Assembly: GCF_021018805.1 (NCBI RefSeq)
Contig: NW_026960614.1
Location: 496,001 to 560,000 of the forward strand
Reading direction: 5' to 3'
DNA: 64,000 nucleotides
Source of the DNA: Prinia subflava
Lineage: Eukaryota > Chordata > Aves > Passeriformes > Cisticolidae
A model generated the notes under the pieces. It did no database searches. It was not told where the DNA came from and saw only the letters and a list, made by a program, of their open reading frames with translations. Numbering within the stretch: position 1 is the stretch's first letter; every line of letters starts with the position of its first letter. The position numbers and the translations under genes are program-made. Below are positions 44,757-56,291 of this stretch, in pieces.

Positions 44757-46205
44757 TCATCTTTTCTGTTTCTTCTGCTGTCGTGTGATGGGACGGTCTT
44801 TTCTTCGGTATGTGGACATTGGACGAGGCCTTCGTCTCCAGGCAGAACTTGTCTGGTTTTGAGGCGGTCTTGTATTTGACTCAGAGGAATTCTTGTCAGT
44901 GTTTGACTGAGTAGTGCTTGTAGTGCCTAGGTATGGTTTTATGTGTTTTCCTGGGTACCATCTTGGGCCAGATGGTAGTGAAACACACGCGTATCCTCTC
45001 TCCCAAGTAATTAACTGGAAAGGCCCAGAAATTTGATGTGTCTCTGGGTCCTTCACTAGCACAGGTGGTTTCTCAGCAAGCTTTGCTTGGGTGGTATTTG
45101 CGAAGTGGCGAAGTACTGGAGGGTCGGGCTCTGATGTTGTGCCATTTAGGAAGGTGATGACGCAGAGAGCCTTGCAGAGTCGTTCAACTGGAGATATGAT
45201 TTTTGTTTCACTTCACTGCTGATTGAGGACTCTTGAGGGTTTGATGTGTTCTCTCTATGATGGATTGTCCTGTGGGATTTGCAGGTATGCCTTTCTTGTG
45301 TTCTATTCCCCACTCACTGAAGAATTCTTTTAACTTACAAGAGGCATAGGCAGGTCCATTATCTGTTTTGGTACTCCCAGGGTAGCAAAGGCAAGGAGGA
45401 AGTGCTTTATGGCATGCTGTGTAGTTTCTCCTGGATGAGATGATGCAAACACTGCTCCAGAAAACGTGTCAACCGATACGTGCACATACTTTGACCTTCC
45501 AAAAGGTGGGAAGTGAGTGACATCTGTTTGCCACAGCTGGCAGCTGTTAAGGCCTCGGGGATTGACTCCTGTCCCCATAGATGGTATCTGGTAGCTTTGG
45601 CAGTTCGGGCACGTGGCAACAATAGCTTTTGCTTGATCTTTTGAGAGCTTGAACATTCTGATAAGGGCAGCTGCATTTTGGTGATAAAATGCATGTGACA
45701 ACTTTGCCTGGGCAAAGATGTCAGGGATGTTAGCAGTTTCTATTGCCATGGCCAATGCGTCTGCTTTCCTGTTCCCTTCTGCAATGATACCTGGGAGGTC
45801 AGTGTGTGACCTCACATGCATTACATAGTAAGGTTGTTTTCTGTGGGAGATTAAGCCTATTAATGCAGAAATCAATTGGTGTAACTTTGGATTGGAAACG
45901 TCTTTGAGAAGGTGTACAGAAGGGCTTGTTCTGCCCTCATAGCTATACCTGCAACATATGAAGAGTCTGTAATGAGATTAAAAGGTTCATCTTTGAATTT
46001 CTCAAAGGCTCTGACAACAGCTGCTAACTCTGCAATCTGTGGAGATCCCTCCACTATTTGGACATCAGATTCCCATTTTTGGGTCTTAGGGTCTTTCCAT
46101 GTCATTACAGACTTGTGGGATGAACCCGAGCCATCTGTAAAGACTGTTAGAGCTTTGAGAGGTGTTCTACTCTGTATTAATTTTGGGGTCAGATTAAAGG
46201 TTATA
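44757..46205 (-). pseudogene. pol: E7 RNase H and integrase
   Basis: RNase H begins with TVFTDGSGS (about 46127) in a frame shifted from RT; a further shift occurs near 45880. Integrase follows: zinc-binding HAFYH...CPNC, core QLWQTDVTHF with the first catalytic Asp, then a frameshift just before TDNGPAYAS (about 45360), the Glu-containing GQSIIERTH, more stops, and an intact C-terminal domain (44757-45062) with ERGYACV and a Arg/Lys-rich tail. Integrase would insert the viral DNA; this copy is inactive. Confidence 0.85.
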
Positions 46206-47579
46206 TTAAAAAGTTTGTTTTGGGATATGGATGGAAATTTGGCCTGTATAGCTATCTAGGGCATACTGGAGATTTTCATTGTTCTGAAGCAAATGCTCCA
46301 GGTCTCCGCTGGTTAATGGCAAGCATATGCATGTGAACTCACACCCTGCGAGAGAACGGAGGCGAGTTCTGGCCTTTTTTATAAGATGTGCTATGATTTC
46401 TTGGAAGGTGGTAATTGTCTTTGTAGGTTGGTTGTTTGTAAAGATCCATTCAAGTATCAATAAAGGGTCTCGAAGCTGAGTATCCCATTGGAAAATCAGT
46501 CCATGGAACCGGGGTGCTTTTCCTAGAATGACAAACTGGAAAGGCAGGCTAGGCTCTAAGCGATGGGCTCGGTGTGAAGATAGGGCTTCTTGGGCTTTGG
46601 TGATGGCATCTTGGGCTTCTGTTGTGAGACTGCGTGGAGAGTCCAGGTCTCCGCTGCCACGGAGAAGGTTGAACAGGGGAGCGAGGTCCTCTGTTGCAAT
46701 TCCTAGCAGAGGACGTACCCAATTGATGGATCCACACAGACTCTGTAAGTCTCTCAGAGTTTTTGGGTCATCTCGGATGACGAGCTGCTGGGGTACGATG
46801 GTCCTTTCCCGGATCTGGAATCCAAGATAAGTCCATGGGTTGGTGTACTGTATTTTGTCTTCACGGATCTCGAACCCTGCTTTTTCTGTGGTTTCAATAG
46901 TCTTTGTAACCGCTTTGTCTAGGTAGGCTTTGTCTGATGCACAGATCAGGATATCATCCATATAGTGGTAGATGATTGCATCTGGAAATAGGCTCCGAAC
47001 GGGAGACAAAACATGAGCAACGTACCACTGGCATATGGTAGGTGAGACCTTGAGACCTTGGGGAAGAAAAAGCCAATGATATCTTTTGAGTGGAGCCTCT
47101 CTGTTAAGAGAGGGGACAGAAAAAGCAAACCGTGGAGCATCCTGGGGGTGCAGTGGAATGCTGAAGAAGCAGTCTTTAATATCTATAATGGCAAGTGTCC
47201 AGTCTCGAGGCAGCATCGATGGTGAAGGCAGTCCAGGATGAAGGGGGCCCATGTCCTCAATTACCTCATTGATTTTACGCAGGTCTTGGAGGAGCCTCCA
47301 CCTGTCCGTTCCAGGCTTTTGCAGTACAAAGACCAGGGTGTTCCAAGGGCTGGTGGTCTCAACGATGTGACCTTTGGCAAGCTGTTCTTCCACAAGGGCT
47401 TGTAGTGTGCGCAGTTTTACTTTAGGGAGGGGCCACTGTTCGATCCAGATCGGGGTTTGGCATTTCCAGGTGAGCCGAGGGGTATCTGGTAGTGCACGCT
47501 CCTCAGTGGCCCCAATTAGAAATCCCGACTGGGAATATGTAGGGAAGCTCCCCATTGGGATAGAACATCCCTTCCCCAA
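46206..47579 (-). pseudogene. pol: E7 reverse transcriptase, intact frame
   Basis: 457 open codons covering the whole RT polymerase domain: WPLPKVKL, LQDLRKINEV, IDIKDCFFSIPLHP, LPQGLKVSPTICQWYVA and catalytic YMDD (46953-46964). It ends at a TAA where RNase H should continue, so the pol polyprotein is cut there. The RT part itself shows no damaging change that I can see. Confidence 0.88.
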
Positions 47580-48303
47580 AGGGTGATGGGGGCCCTTATC
47601 ACAAATGGGCGGATAGTTGCCAACTTGCCTTCAGGCCCTTCGACAAGCACGTTGTGCTTGCTTCACATGGACATTGTGGCTCCACCGATCCCTGAAATCA
47701 TACCTGGTACCGGTTCTAGTTCCCAGTTTGCTGGCCATTCTGAGCGTGCAACGAGGCTTACGTCAGCGCCGGAGTCCAAAAGTCCCAGTCGGTGGATCTT
47801 CTCACCTTTGCAGGATAGGCCACACTCGATGGTAGGCTTATTAGGTCCTAAAACTTATGCCCACATTGCTATAGGGTTGAGAGGAAGTTGTTCCTTGTGT
47901 TTTTTTGGGAGTAGAAAGTCTTGTGCAATTGGAGTTCTCTTTAAAAGAAAAAATGGTAAGTCTGTGCAGCACAGCTGGACCAATATTTCTTGACCCGGGT
48001 GCACTGTTTGTACTGCTGGAAAAACAAAAATTTCATCCGGGCCATTAACGGTATCACCTATAATTAAAATGTCAAAAGGACCTCCTTTTGGCCCATACTT
48101 GCCAGTAGGGACACGATAAACATCTCTCTTTTTTAAGTCAATGGATAAAGCAGTTACCAGCTGGCGCTGAGTTCCCATCTGTATTGCTCTGTATGTTGGA
48201 TACTCTTCATGTGACGTGGCATCTCCTGGAATGATGCATGGTTGGGTCTGGATGGCTTTTGATTTGTTGTCTTGGCGTGGAGCCTGACCACGCTCTGCTG
48301 GTA
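47580..48303 (-). pseudogene. E7 dUTPase-protease
   Basis: dUTPase-like domain at 47855-48178 (YRVPTGKYGP, then KRTPIAQDFLLP), followed by a TAA. Protease continues with the catalytic motif DSGAD (about 47780), where relatives have DTGAD; Ser is also used by some retroviral proteases. A second stop lies near 47665, and the end WGRDVLSQWG overlaps the start of pol. Confidence 0.82.
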
Positions 48304-50371
48304 GTTTCCCAAATGCTGCTGGAAGCGCTGCCGATTTTGGGGTCTTTGGTAGGTGTTACGGGGAATTTGGATAGGTGACCTATCTGGACAGTCCTTTATA
48401 AAATGTCCAAAGTCTCCACAGTGAAAGCAGCGGGTCTGGTCTTTGGAAGTCACTACTGCAAATGCACCAGAAACTCCTTCTGCAATACCCTTAGCAACTG
48501 CCTGGGCCACTGTGTTTTCAGTGGAGAGGTGACGTGTACAGCTTTCCACCATTTGTTCTATGGTAGGTTCTGTATCCAAGGGTAAGGCTCTCAGAATGGT
48601 TTTACATTGTTCGTTAGCATTGCTCATGGCAAGTTTGCATAACAGCTCTTTTCTTGCCTCTATGCTCTCTATCTGTTTATCCAGAGCATCTTTAATTCTG
48701 TCCACAAATTTGATAAAGCTTTCATCTACTCCTTGTTTAATATTAGAGAAGTGTAGGGTAGGGATAGAGTCATCTGGGGTAAGAAGTAAGGAGGTCTTAG
48801 CTGCAATAGCCAAGTCTTGTATTGCTGCCTCAGACAAAGTTTTAGCTTGATCTGAGGGTTTCTGCAAATTGCCTTCTCCAGACAGCTGTTCAATTGAAAA
48901 ATTTTGCCTATTAGGATCTTTAGCATATGTGTCTGATAATGTTTTTAATTGCTTTTTCCAATGCCTTTCCCATAGCATATATTCTGCCAGGGATAGGAGG
49001 CAGTGAGCAATATTCTTAACATCATGGGGTATTAAAACATGTGCTGAGAAGATAGCTTCTAGGAAATTTTTAAAAATACGTGAACTTCTGCCGTGTTCTT
49101 TGGCCACTTTTCGAAGTTCTATGAGCTCTTTGTTTGTATTAGGTTCCCATATAATCCTAGTGGAGGCACCACCTCTTTTTCCCTTTATATAAGTTACAGG
49201 GAAGGCAGAAATTTTCTGAGCCAACTCCCAGTCACCTGCGTGAGTGGCTTCCATTTTAATTAAAGCCCATGGATCAATGTCATCTGCATCAGAACTGTAC
49301 TCACTATCACTACTGTCCTCAGATGAGGAGTGCTTTTTCTGGCGTTTTGGAGTGGCATTTTGCAGGGGTGTGGGGTGCTGGAGAGAGGGTTGCAAGACCT
49401 GGCTGCGGGAAGTGCAGCTGGGACAGGGTTGAGAGGCGTGTAAAAGCGTTATGCTACCATGGGGTGTCTCAGGAGTGACGTGAGGGTTTTGTGGCTGCAG
49501 GGTCTGGGGATAAGGGAGCGGCGGGAGGGTGGGATTGCATACGGCCACATTCACTACAGAGGGAGCAGGGGGGGGTGGGGTGTGGGGGGGAAGAGTCTAT
49601 AGGGGCAGGCACAGTTGCATTTGAAGGTACCGCGGGGGAAGGGTGATGGCCACTCATGAGATAAGCAGGTTCTGAAGGCTTTGCAGGCACGCAGGAAGGG
49701 TTTGGGAGCAGCGCGAGGGAGGGGGAAGGTGGGGGCGGCGCAGAGTGGGAAGGTGGGGACAGCACGGAGTTCGTGTTCTCCGTCCCCGCGGGGGCGGCTG
49801 AAGGGGGAGCGACCGTAGGAAGGGGGGCCGAGGGGTGGGGGGAGAGGGCTTGCGAAGGAGGCATGGGGGTGCTGGGGGCCACAGTGGTCCCGGGGGCGCA
49901 GGGTGGGAGCAGAGCGGCAGGCACGGCGCATTCGGGCCCTACCCCCCTGTGGTGGCCAGCATTTGGAGAGAGAGGGGGAAGATTAGCATTTGAAAGGACA
50001 CAGTCTGGCGGGAGAGATAAGGGTGGAATGCTCTCTGCGGGGGGACTTGGAAATTTCTTAATATTTGCTTGTTCTACTACTTTGGTAATATTATGAAAAA
50101 TGGGTAGAAATCGTGTAACAGAGAAATCTCTATTAATTTGGGAAGTGTATATTTTCATCCCCACTGAGTCCCAAAAAGAATCTAAAGTGATAGAGTGTGT
50201 ATTAGTATCAGGAAACTGGGAAATAATCCATTTTATAAACTTTTTCAAGTTAGTTTTTAAGAATTTAGTTTTAGAGAAAGAAGGGTTGTTAAGGGATAGA
50301 ATTTCTAAGATTTCTAAATATAAGTCTCTCTCGTTCTGGGATCGTTTTAATTTACTAATTTTTGATCCCAT
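48154..50371 (-). pseudogene. gag: E7 gag
   Basis: Starts MGSKISKLK at 50371, with Gly2 and a following Ser/Lys pattern suited to myristoylation. Matrix is followed by a Pro/Ala/Ser-rich linker with the cysteine motif CSLCSECG (about 49551-49571). One frameshift near 49550 separates this from the capsid frame (49554-48154). Capsid has the homology region SNIKQGVDESFIKFVDRI, and nucleocapsid one knuckle CFHCGDFGHFIKDC. Apart from the single shift, Gag is complete. Confidence 0.88.
48304..48310 (-). promoter_or_regulatory. E7 gag-pro slippery site
   Basis: G GGA AAC on the minus strand in gag phase (codons TTG GGA AAC TAC). A -1 slip enters the dUTPase frame. Confidence 0.75.
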
Positions 50372-50674
50372 TGTAATGTGGTTCCCGTTCCCCTCCCAGC
50401 AGAAAAAAGAGAAAAAAAAAAAAAAAAAAGAAAAAGACGCAAGTAAAGAAGCGCGCAAAAAAGGCTGTAATCTACTTACTCCTCAGCCGAATGTGGGTCA
50501 AAAACTGCTGGTAGGGGGGTCTGCCAACGTCTGACTCCTCAGGGCTGGGCTGAGAGGGTCGTCAGACACCTTCTGCAGAGAAATTCTATAACGGAGAAGT
50601 TATGTTCAGAAGGGCTTCTAGCGAACCAAGGCAGTTACTCTTCGCAATGAAGGCTGCTCTCTTGGGCTTTTCTA

Positions 50675-50690
50675 TCCAGTTGGTGCGCCA
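50675..50690 (-). promoter_or_regulatory. E7 candidate primer-binding site
   Basis: Minus strand TGGCGCACCAACTGGA just inside the 5' LTR. It resembles the tRNA-Lys type (TGGCGCCCAACGTGG) with an extra A and a lost base. The spacing from the LTR depends on where the LTR end is set. Confidence 0.45.
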
Positions 50691-50695
50691 GGTTT

Positions 50696-51224
50696 TGTTT
50701 TTCTCCTGGTAGCTTCAGTCGGTCTCGGCTGCCTTGGTTGTTCCTGGATAGGGATGCACCTACGTACCCCCCTTCCCAAGCAACTCCAGCAAAGCTCCCA
50801 GGCACAGGCAACACTTAGCAAGCTTAGTTACAGTGATATTCAGCTCTTAGCAGTGATCAGCTCTTTTGCAGTGATTCTCAGCTCATAAGCTTGCTAAGGT
50901 GCCTTGGCAGACGCAGGGAGAGAGAGGAGAAGCGCCGTATGAAGTTCCACAGATGAATCTTTATTAGCTTCCTCCGCGAAGGGTTTCAGGGACAGCTCTT
51001 CTGCTGAGCTGGGGGAAAAGTGGGGTTTTTATAGGGTACCGAGGTTTTGAGAAGTGATCCAATAGTATGAGTCAGGGTAGAAAGTGACCTATTGTCTTAC
51101 AGGGAGATAAGAGAGGGTCCGGGCACGGGAGAAGGGTTATTTTGGCCTAGTCACCGTGACTAGGCATTTCTGCCCTTAGGCGACTGACCGCCAGAGAGGC
51201 CTACCAGGTGTCACGGCTGCAACA
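50696..51224 (-). repeat. E7 5' LTR
   Basis: 529 bp, the promoter copy; minus-strand start TGTTGCAGCCG at 51224 against the CR1 sequence GGCCTTCC. Confidence 0.88.
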
Positions 51225-51671
51225 GGCCTTCCCCTTAATTTTTACCCATAGGGACTCTACTTCACCATCATTAGTTTCAATACCTATGACATCCAAAACT
51301 CCCCTAATATAAAGGGTCACCCCTCCACCTCTTCTCCCTTTTCTGTCTCTCCTGAAGAGCTTGTAGCCATCCAGTGCAGTGCTCCAACTATGTGAGTCAT
51401 CCCACCACATCTCTGTGATGGCAACAATATCATAGTTCTGCTGATGCACCATGGCCTCTAGCTCTGCCTATTTGTTACCCATGCTGCGTGCATTGGTATA
51501 CATGCACCTCAGCTGGGCTACTGATTTCTCCCCTAACACAGTCTTATCATCCTTGGGCCTGCTTCCAGATAGCCCAGATGCATCCCCTTCCCCCTTCAAA
51601 CCTAGTTTAAAGCCCTCTCAATAAGGTCTGCCAGTTCATGAGGTAAAAACCTCCTATCATACAGTGTGTCC
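51225..51671 (-). pseudogene. CR1 ORF2, endonuclease N-terminal part
   Basis: On the minus strand the CR1 endonuclease start is readable: CMYTNARSMGNK, a stop TAG, then YDIVAITEMWWDDSHSW and RRGGGVTLYIRG. It breaks at VKIKGKA, where E7 sits; the continuation is at 42645 and below. The endonuclease would nick target DNA. Confidence 0.88.
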
Positions 51672-53079
51672 CTGCAAAGTGCTCTGGAGAATTTTTCAGG
51701 GTAGATCATGTATCATCTGCTCAGCCACAAGCTACTGCAAGTGGCAAAAATCACACAGATTTCTTTGTGGCCCAAAAATAGCCAGGAACCAGTGCAAGGA
51801 CCCACTGTCTTCACTGATGGTTTGGGAAAAACAGGGAAGGCCATTGTTACTTGGCAGGATGGATCTGAGTGGCAGGTTTTGGAAGGCCATGAGGATGGGT
51901 CAGCCCAATTGGTTGAACTGAGGCCTGCAGTCATGGCATTTGAAAAATTTTCCCAGGAACCTTTCAATTTGGTCACGGATTCTGCCTATGTGGCCGACAT
52001 TGCACAGCGGTTGGGGTATTCAGTTTTGAAGGAGGTCAGTAATCCTGCCTTGTTTCAATTACTGAAGACCTTGTGGTGTGCAATTCAGGCCAGGGTTCAT
52101 CCATACTACGTTCTGCATGCGAGAAGTCACACCTACTTGCCAGGGCTTGTAGCGGAAGGTAACGCGAGGGCTGACAAGTTGCCTAACCCAGCGTGGGTAG
52201 CTCCTCAGCCTGACACGCTCGCGCAGGCCAAGGCATCGCATGGGTTTTTCCATCAGAACGCACATACCTTGCAGAAGCAGTTCCAGTTGATGCCAACTGA
52301 GGCTCGTGACATTGTCGAGTCGTGTGACGACTATCACGCACCGGCTGCGCCTTTGCCGGCAGGGGTAAACCCCAGGGGCCTTAAGACCTTGGAGCTTTGG
52401 CAGACCGATGTCACCCAGGTTGCCGAGTTCGGCCGGATCAAGTATGTGCATGTCACGGTGCACACATTCTCCTCTGCAATGTGGGTGTCTGCTCACACGG
52501 GAGAAAAGACCCGTGATGTCATTGCCCACTGGAGGCAGGCCTTTGCCATTGAAGGCATACCTTCTGCTGTGAAAACCAACAATGGTCCTGCTTATGCCTC
52601 GCAGAAGGTGCAGCAGTTCCTGCAGTCATGGGGTGTGTCACACAACTTTGGCATCCCTCATTCTCCGACTGGACAAGCTATTGTAGAACACGCTCACGGT
52701 ACTCTGAAGCGGGTTCTTCAAAAACAAAAATGGGGAATGCATGGTGAAACCTCGCACAGTCAGTTGGCAAAAGCCTTGTATGTCATCAATCACCTTACGG
52801 TGCCGCAGAGCTCAAGTAACCCTGTCATTCTGAACCATCACCTCTTGTTGCAGGCTTCGGACGAGACACATCAGCCTCAAGCGAAGGTTCGGAATTTGGT
52901 CACCAAACAGTGGGAAGGTCCCTATGACCTTATCGCTATGGGCCGTGGGTATGCATGCGTATCCACAGATACTGGGGCACGCTGGGTACCTTCAATGTGT
53001 GTCCGTCCTGACCTGCGACCACAGAGACAGAATTTGGCCAACGGGCGAAATAGAAACTGTGACCAAACTGAAGGACATC
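51672..53079 (+). pseudogene. pol: E2 RNase H and integrase
   Basis: One open frame from the CR1 junction to E8 (LLSHKLLQVAKI at its start). RNase H motif is FTDGLG where E8 has FTDGSG. Integrase has the zinc region HGFFHQN...CDDYH (second Cys changed to Tyr), core QTDVTQ, then VTVHTF where E8 has VTVDTF, NNGPAYAS where the catalytic DNG is expected (AAC at 52578-52580), and VEHAHGTLK with the Glu kept. So the frame is open but one catalytic Asp is Asn. The last codons continue after E8 at 60131. Confidence 0.88.
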
Positions 53080-53451
53080 TGTTGCCCTGGTTTTTCTGAG
53101 ATTTTTTAAAGCCTTCTACTTGCTTGTAAGATGGAGTCAGTTCTTTAGCTACTGTTGCAATATTAAGGGTCAGTCTTTCACTTTCTCACGCTTTGGAACA
53201 TAAACAACCTTTCTTGTTTTTGTTCACTGTCCTCTGCTTACATATTTCCAGCCTGAAAACAATGTTGGTTGACAGCTGGCATGGCCAGTGGGGTAAAGGG
53301 GTAGTAACCCCAAGAGCCAATGTGCTTCCAGACCCACAAAATTATAAAAGGAAAGAAATAAACAGGCTGGCTCTTTTTTTTTCTCGGTGGGGAGCAGCTT
53401 TCACTGAAGACCTCTGCCTCTGTGTGGTTGATTATTGCGTTCCGGGCAACA
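53080..53451 (+). repeat. E8 5' LTR
   Basis: TGTTGCCCTGG to CCGGGCAACA, 372 bp. TATA box AAATTATAAAAGG (about 53340) and AAATAAACAGG (about 53357). The short R/U5 is compatible with the alpha/betaretroviral pattern. Confidence 0.95.
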
Positions 53452-53453
53452 GC

Positions 53454-53471
53454 TGGTGACCCCGTCTGTGT
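53454..53471 (+). promoter_or_regulatory. E8 primer-binding site, tRNA-Trp-like
   Basis: TGGTGACCCCGTCTGTGT begins two bases after the LTR. The first 11 bases equal the tRNA-Trp site used by alpharetroviruses; the rest deviates. Confidence 0.65.
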
Positions 53472-53584
53472 GAGAAGACGTTTGGTGAGATCCTTCCTTT
53501 CCCTCCCTCCCTGTTGTGCGGTGGTTTTTTTTTAGACAAATTGCTTTGCGCTACACCGGTGCCAGTGTCTACTCCCGTGCTAGT

Positions 53585-56291
53585 ATGCAGGAGTCCGAGG
53601 CGTTGGGGTTTTCGGTGGACTTGTTGGAGCGAAAACACGCTCGGGTGTCTCGGCAGGAGCTTCAGCGTTTGTACGAGTGGGGCAGAGGGCGTGGGTTCTT
53701 TCCCACGCCTGATGAGGCTCTCCGTCGGGAGGCGTGGTCCCTCCTGGGAGAGTGCCTCATGGAAGCGGTCGACACGGAATATGACGTGGAAGTAGCACGC
53801 CTTTAGGTGAAATGGAAGCTGTTTGTGGAAGCTGCGTTCAGGTCAGCCCCTCCCAGCTCGCAGAGCTCGCGGGCTGTTTCCCCCATCCCGAAATGGGGCG
53901 GGGAGCTGGGGGACGGCGAGGTCATTCTGTCAGACCCAGAAGTATTGTCTGAGGCCGGACTTCAGCTCCCAAGGGAGGAAATCTCAACCCCTCCCTCTCT
54001 GGTCGCTTCGCCGGGGGGTCTTTCTCCCCCAGGCTCCGGTGTGGGTCTCCGGGGGGCAGGGCGCGCCCCGGGCCCCTCCGAGCTGCTCGGGCAGCAGGGG
54101 GGCGGGGCCCGGGCGAGCCCGGGGCCAGTCCCGTCTGTGCCTGCGCCGGGGACGGTGGAGCCCCTCCTCCATGCCTTTCCGGCGCTGGAGGGGGACGGCG
54201 ACCCGGGAGCGCGGCCCCCAGCGCTGTTTGACCAGGATTCAGTCACGGTGTGGTGTCCATGCTGTGGCACGCCCATTGCGTGCCCGGTGAAGCCGGCTGG
54301 AGCGGCACAGCCCGCTCTAGCGTCCGGGCTCGCCCCGGGGGGTGCTGCGCTGGCCACTTCTCCGCCCGCCCCGCCTGCTGAGGGCGCGCGGGGCGTGGAC
54401 GCCCCCGGAGGCGGGGCCCCGGTCGGTTTTTCGCTGGACCCCGCCCCGGCGGGCGGGCGCACAGCCCCGCTCCGCTCAGGGACGGCTGTGCCTGCTGTGG
54501 GTGTCCGCCCTGCCGCTGGGACCCTTCTGGGGGCGGTCCCAGGCCCTCCTCTGCCCACGCCAGCTGTGGCAACGGCCGGCTCCGCCGGGTTGCCGGCGGC
54601 AGGTGGGACAGCCCCGGCGGCGGCTGAGCTGCTGCTGCCGTCTCCGCCCGAATCGATCCCGGGCGGTCAGGCTTTGCCGGGATGCGTGCGTGCCGCGGAT
54701 CCTTTTGAGCGGTCCCCGGCGGCCGGTGCCGCGGCGCTGCAGGCGGGCTCCAGCCCCGCGGGGGCTGGGGCGGCCCCGGCGTCAGCGGCTGAGCCCGCTC
54801 CCCCTCCCTTTCCCGCTGCGAGCGCCGCGCCGGCTGCGGACGCCGGGGTGTTTAAATTCAGCGCCAGCGGGGACACGGCCGGGATGCGGCCGGTCTTTGA
54901 TAGGAGTAAAGGGCCCCGCACTGTTGGTTCTTCCTCCACAGCCTGGTGGACACTCCCCCCGTCAGGTGGCAGTACGCCCGAGAGACCACGAGCGGTTTTG
55001 GGGGGAAGTGAGAGCTAAGTCCGAACGAGTGGGTGATTGTGCTGGTGCGCAAGACTCATTGGGGATTGAAGATGTGTACTCCAGCCCTGTTGGTATTGCT
55101 GCTGATGCTGCTGCTGGACCTGCAGCGTCGGGTGTTCAGCCAGTACCTAGCCGAGTGCCTGCCTCTAACCCTGTGGGACCCACAGGGCAGGATGTGGCAG
55201 GTTCTGCTGCTTCATCCGGGGGTCTTCAGGCCTTCCCTGTCCTTCAGGGTGTTACTCATAACACCCATCAACCCTTGGCTTGGCAGGCCTTGGCAGAGCT
55301 GCGTGATGCAGTCAGGAAGTATGGTCTGGGGTCGGCCGAGGTGATGCAGATCCTCCGGTTTTTCAACGCAAATCTTTTAATACCATTTGACATACGGACC
55401 ATAGCTCGGACCCTCTTTCCACCAGTTGAGTATGACTGCTTTGAGGACATGTGGACTCAGCTGGCGGCCAGAGCAGTGCAACAGAACGCGACACTGGATC
55501 CGGCCGATCCTAGACGTGCAGTTAATACTGATATGCTACTGGGAACAGGCAATTATGCCAGGGCCGATGGGCAAGTTGGTTTTCAGCCCTTGGTCCAGGA
55601 GCAGTGCCAGGAAACAGGCATGGCAGCCCTGGTCCAGACAATACAGATGACTGCGCCACTAGAGTCCTTTGCAAACATTGTCCAGGGAGCTGATGAGCCT
55701 TTTCTCCGCTTTGCGGGAAGGCTGACTGCTGCTGTTGAAAGGCAGGTGAGTGATCCTGTGGCTAGGAACATCGTGCTTCGGTCGCTTGCTCGAAGCAACT
55801 GCAATGCTGTGTGCAGGGGGATCATTGAAGCGCTTCCTGGGGATCCACCGGTGTCACGGATGGTTCAGGCCTGTGCGAGGGTGACCCCTCCCAGCCACAA
55901 GATGGCTGCTGTGGCTGCAGCCATGCAGCCGACTGCGGCTGCTGCTGCACAGCCCGCTTGGATCACTCCCCACGGTGTGCAGCAGCAGCAAAGGGGTGTT
56001 TGGGCCAGGAGGAAACAGGGCAGAAAGGCGCAGAAGCCTACGGCTGTCTTGTTCCTTTGTGCACGATGTGGAAGGCCGAATCACGCTGCGGACACGTGTA
56101 AGGTAACAGTGCACGTGAGTGGTCATTCGTTGATCGGTTCGGGAAACGTGACACGGAGCGCGAAGGTGAGGCGCGTGCCGACACAAATGCCTCAGCCTCA
56201 GCCCGAACCAATGGAGATCTGCTCGGCAGGCTTGCAGCCAGCACCCGCGGTTCAGCAGGAGTTGATGTCTGCACAGCCGAGTCTGTCGTAA
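53585..56291 (+). pseudogene. gag: E8 gag
   Basis: Starts MQESEALGF. After 73 codons a TAG (53804-53806) stands where E2 has a Leu codon; the frame then stays open through a very GC-rich Pro/Ala/Gly linker with the motif WCPCCGTPIACP (about 54250). A frameshift near 54965 moves the reading to the frame that ends at 56291. Capsid shows KYGLGSAEVMQILR and the homology region IVQGADEPFLRFAGRL; nucleocapsid has one knuckle CARCGRPNHAADTC. Without the stop and the shift the protein would be about 900 residues, long for a Gag because of the linker. Confidence 0.88.
56141..56147 (+). promoter_or_regulatory. E8 gag-pro slippery site
   Basis: G GGA AAC in gag phase (codons TCG GGA AAC GTG). A -1 slip gives an open frame straight into AGVDVCTAE of the dUTPase, which supports its function. 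Confidence 0.8.

Larger units (their letters stand above)
42646..51224 (-). mobile_element. E7: nearly complete ERVK provirus with env
   Basis: 8.6 kb, minus strand, with two LTRs of about 529 bp and gag, dUTPase-protease, pol and env in normal order. It interrupts CR1 ORF2. GGCC(T) occurs on both sides, but the left junction has a few extra bases, so the target duplication is read only approximately. Each gene has one or more frameshifts or stops. The LTRs differ at a handful of sites, so the insertion is young to middle-aged. Confidence 0.9.
40076..51671 (-). mobile_element. CR1 LINE, about 3.0 kb, split by E7
   Basis: Minus-strand CR1 with its 3' tail at 40076 (ATCACAGAATCACAGAATC) and 5' end near 51665. 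Two parts, 40076-42645 and 51225-51671, join in the endonuclease domain once E7 is removed. It is inserted in the pol of E2. CTGCAAAG occurs on both sides (40068-40075 and 51672-51679), which looks like a target duplication, unusual for CR1. It is 5'-truncated upstream of the endonuclease. Confidence 0.9.

Noticed and set aside
53193..53459. Open frame in the E8 LTR, repeated at 59866
   Set aside because: It is the LTR translated; both copies have it because LTRs are duplicated, and it spans the TATA box and polyadenylation signal.
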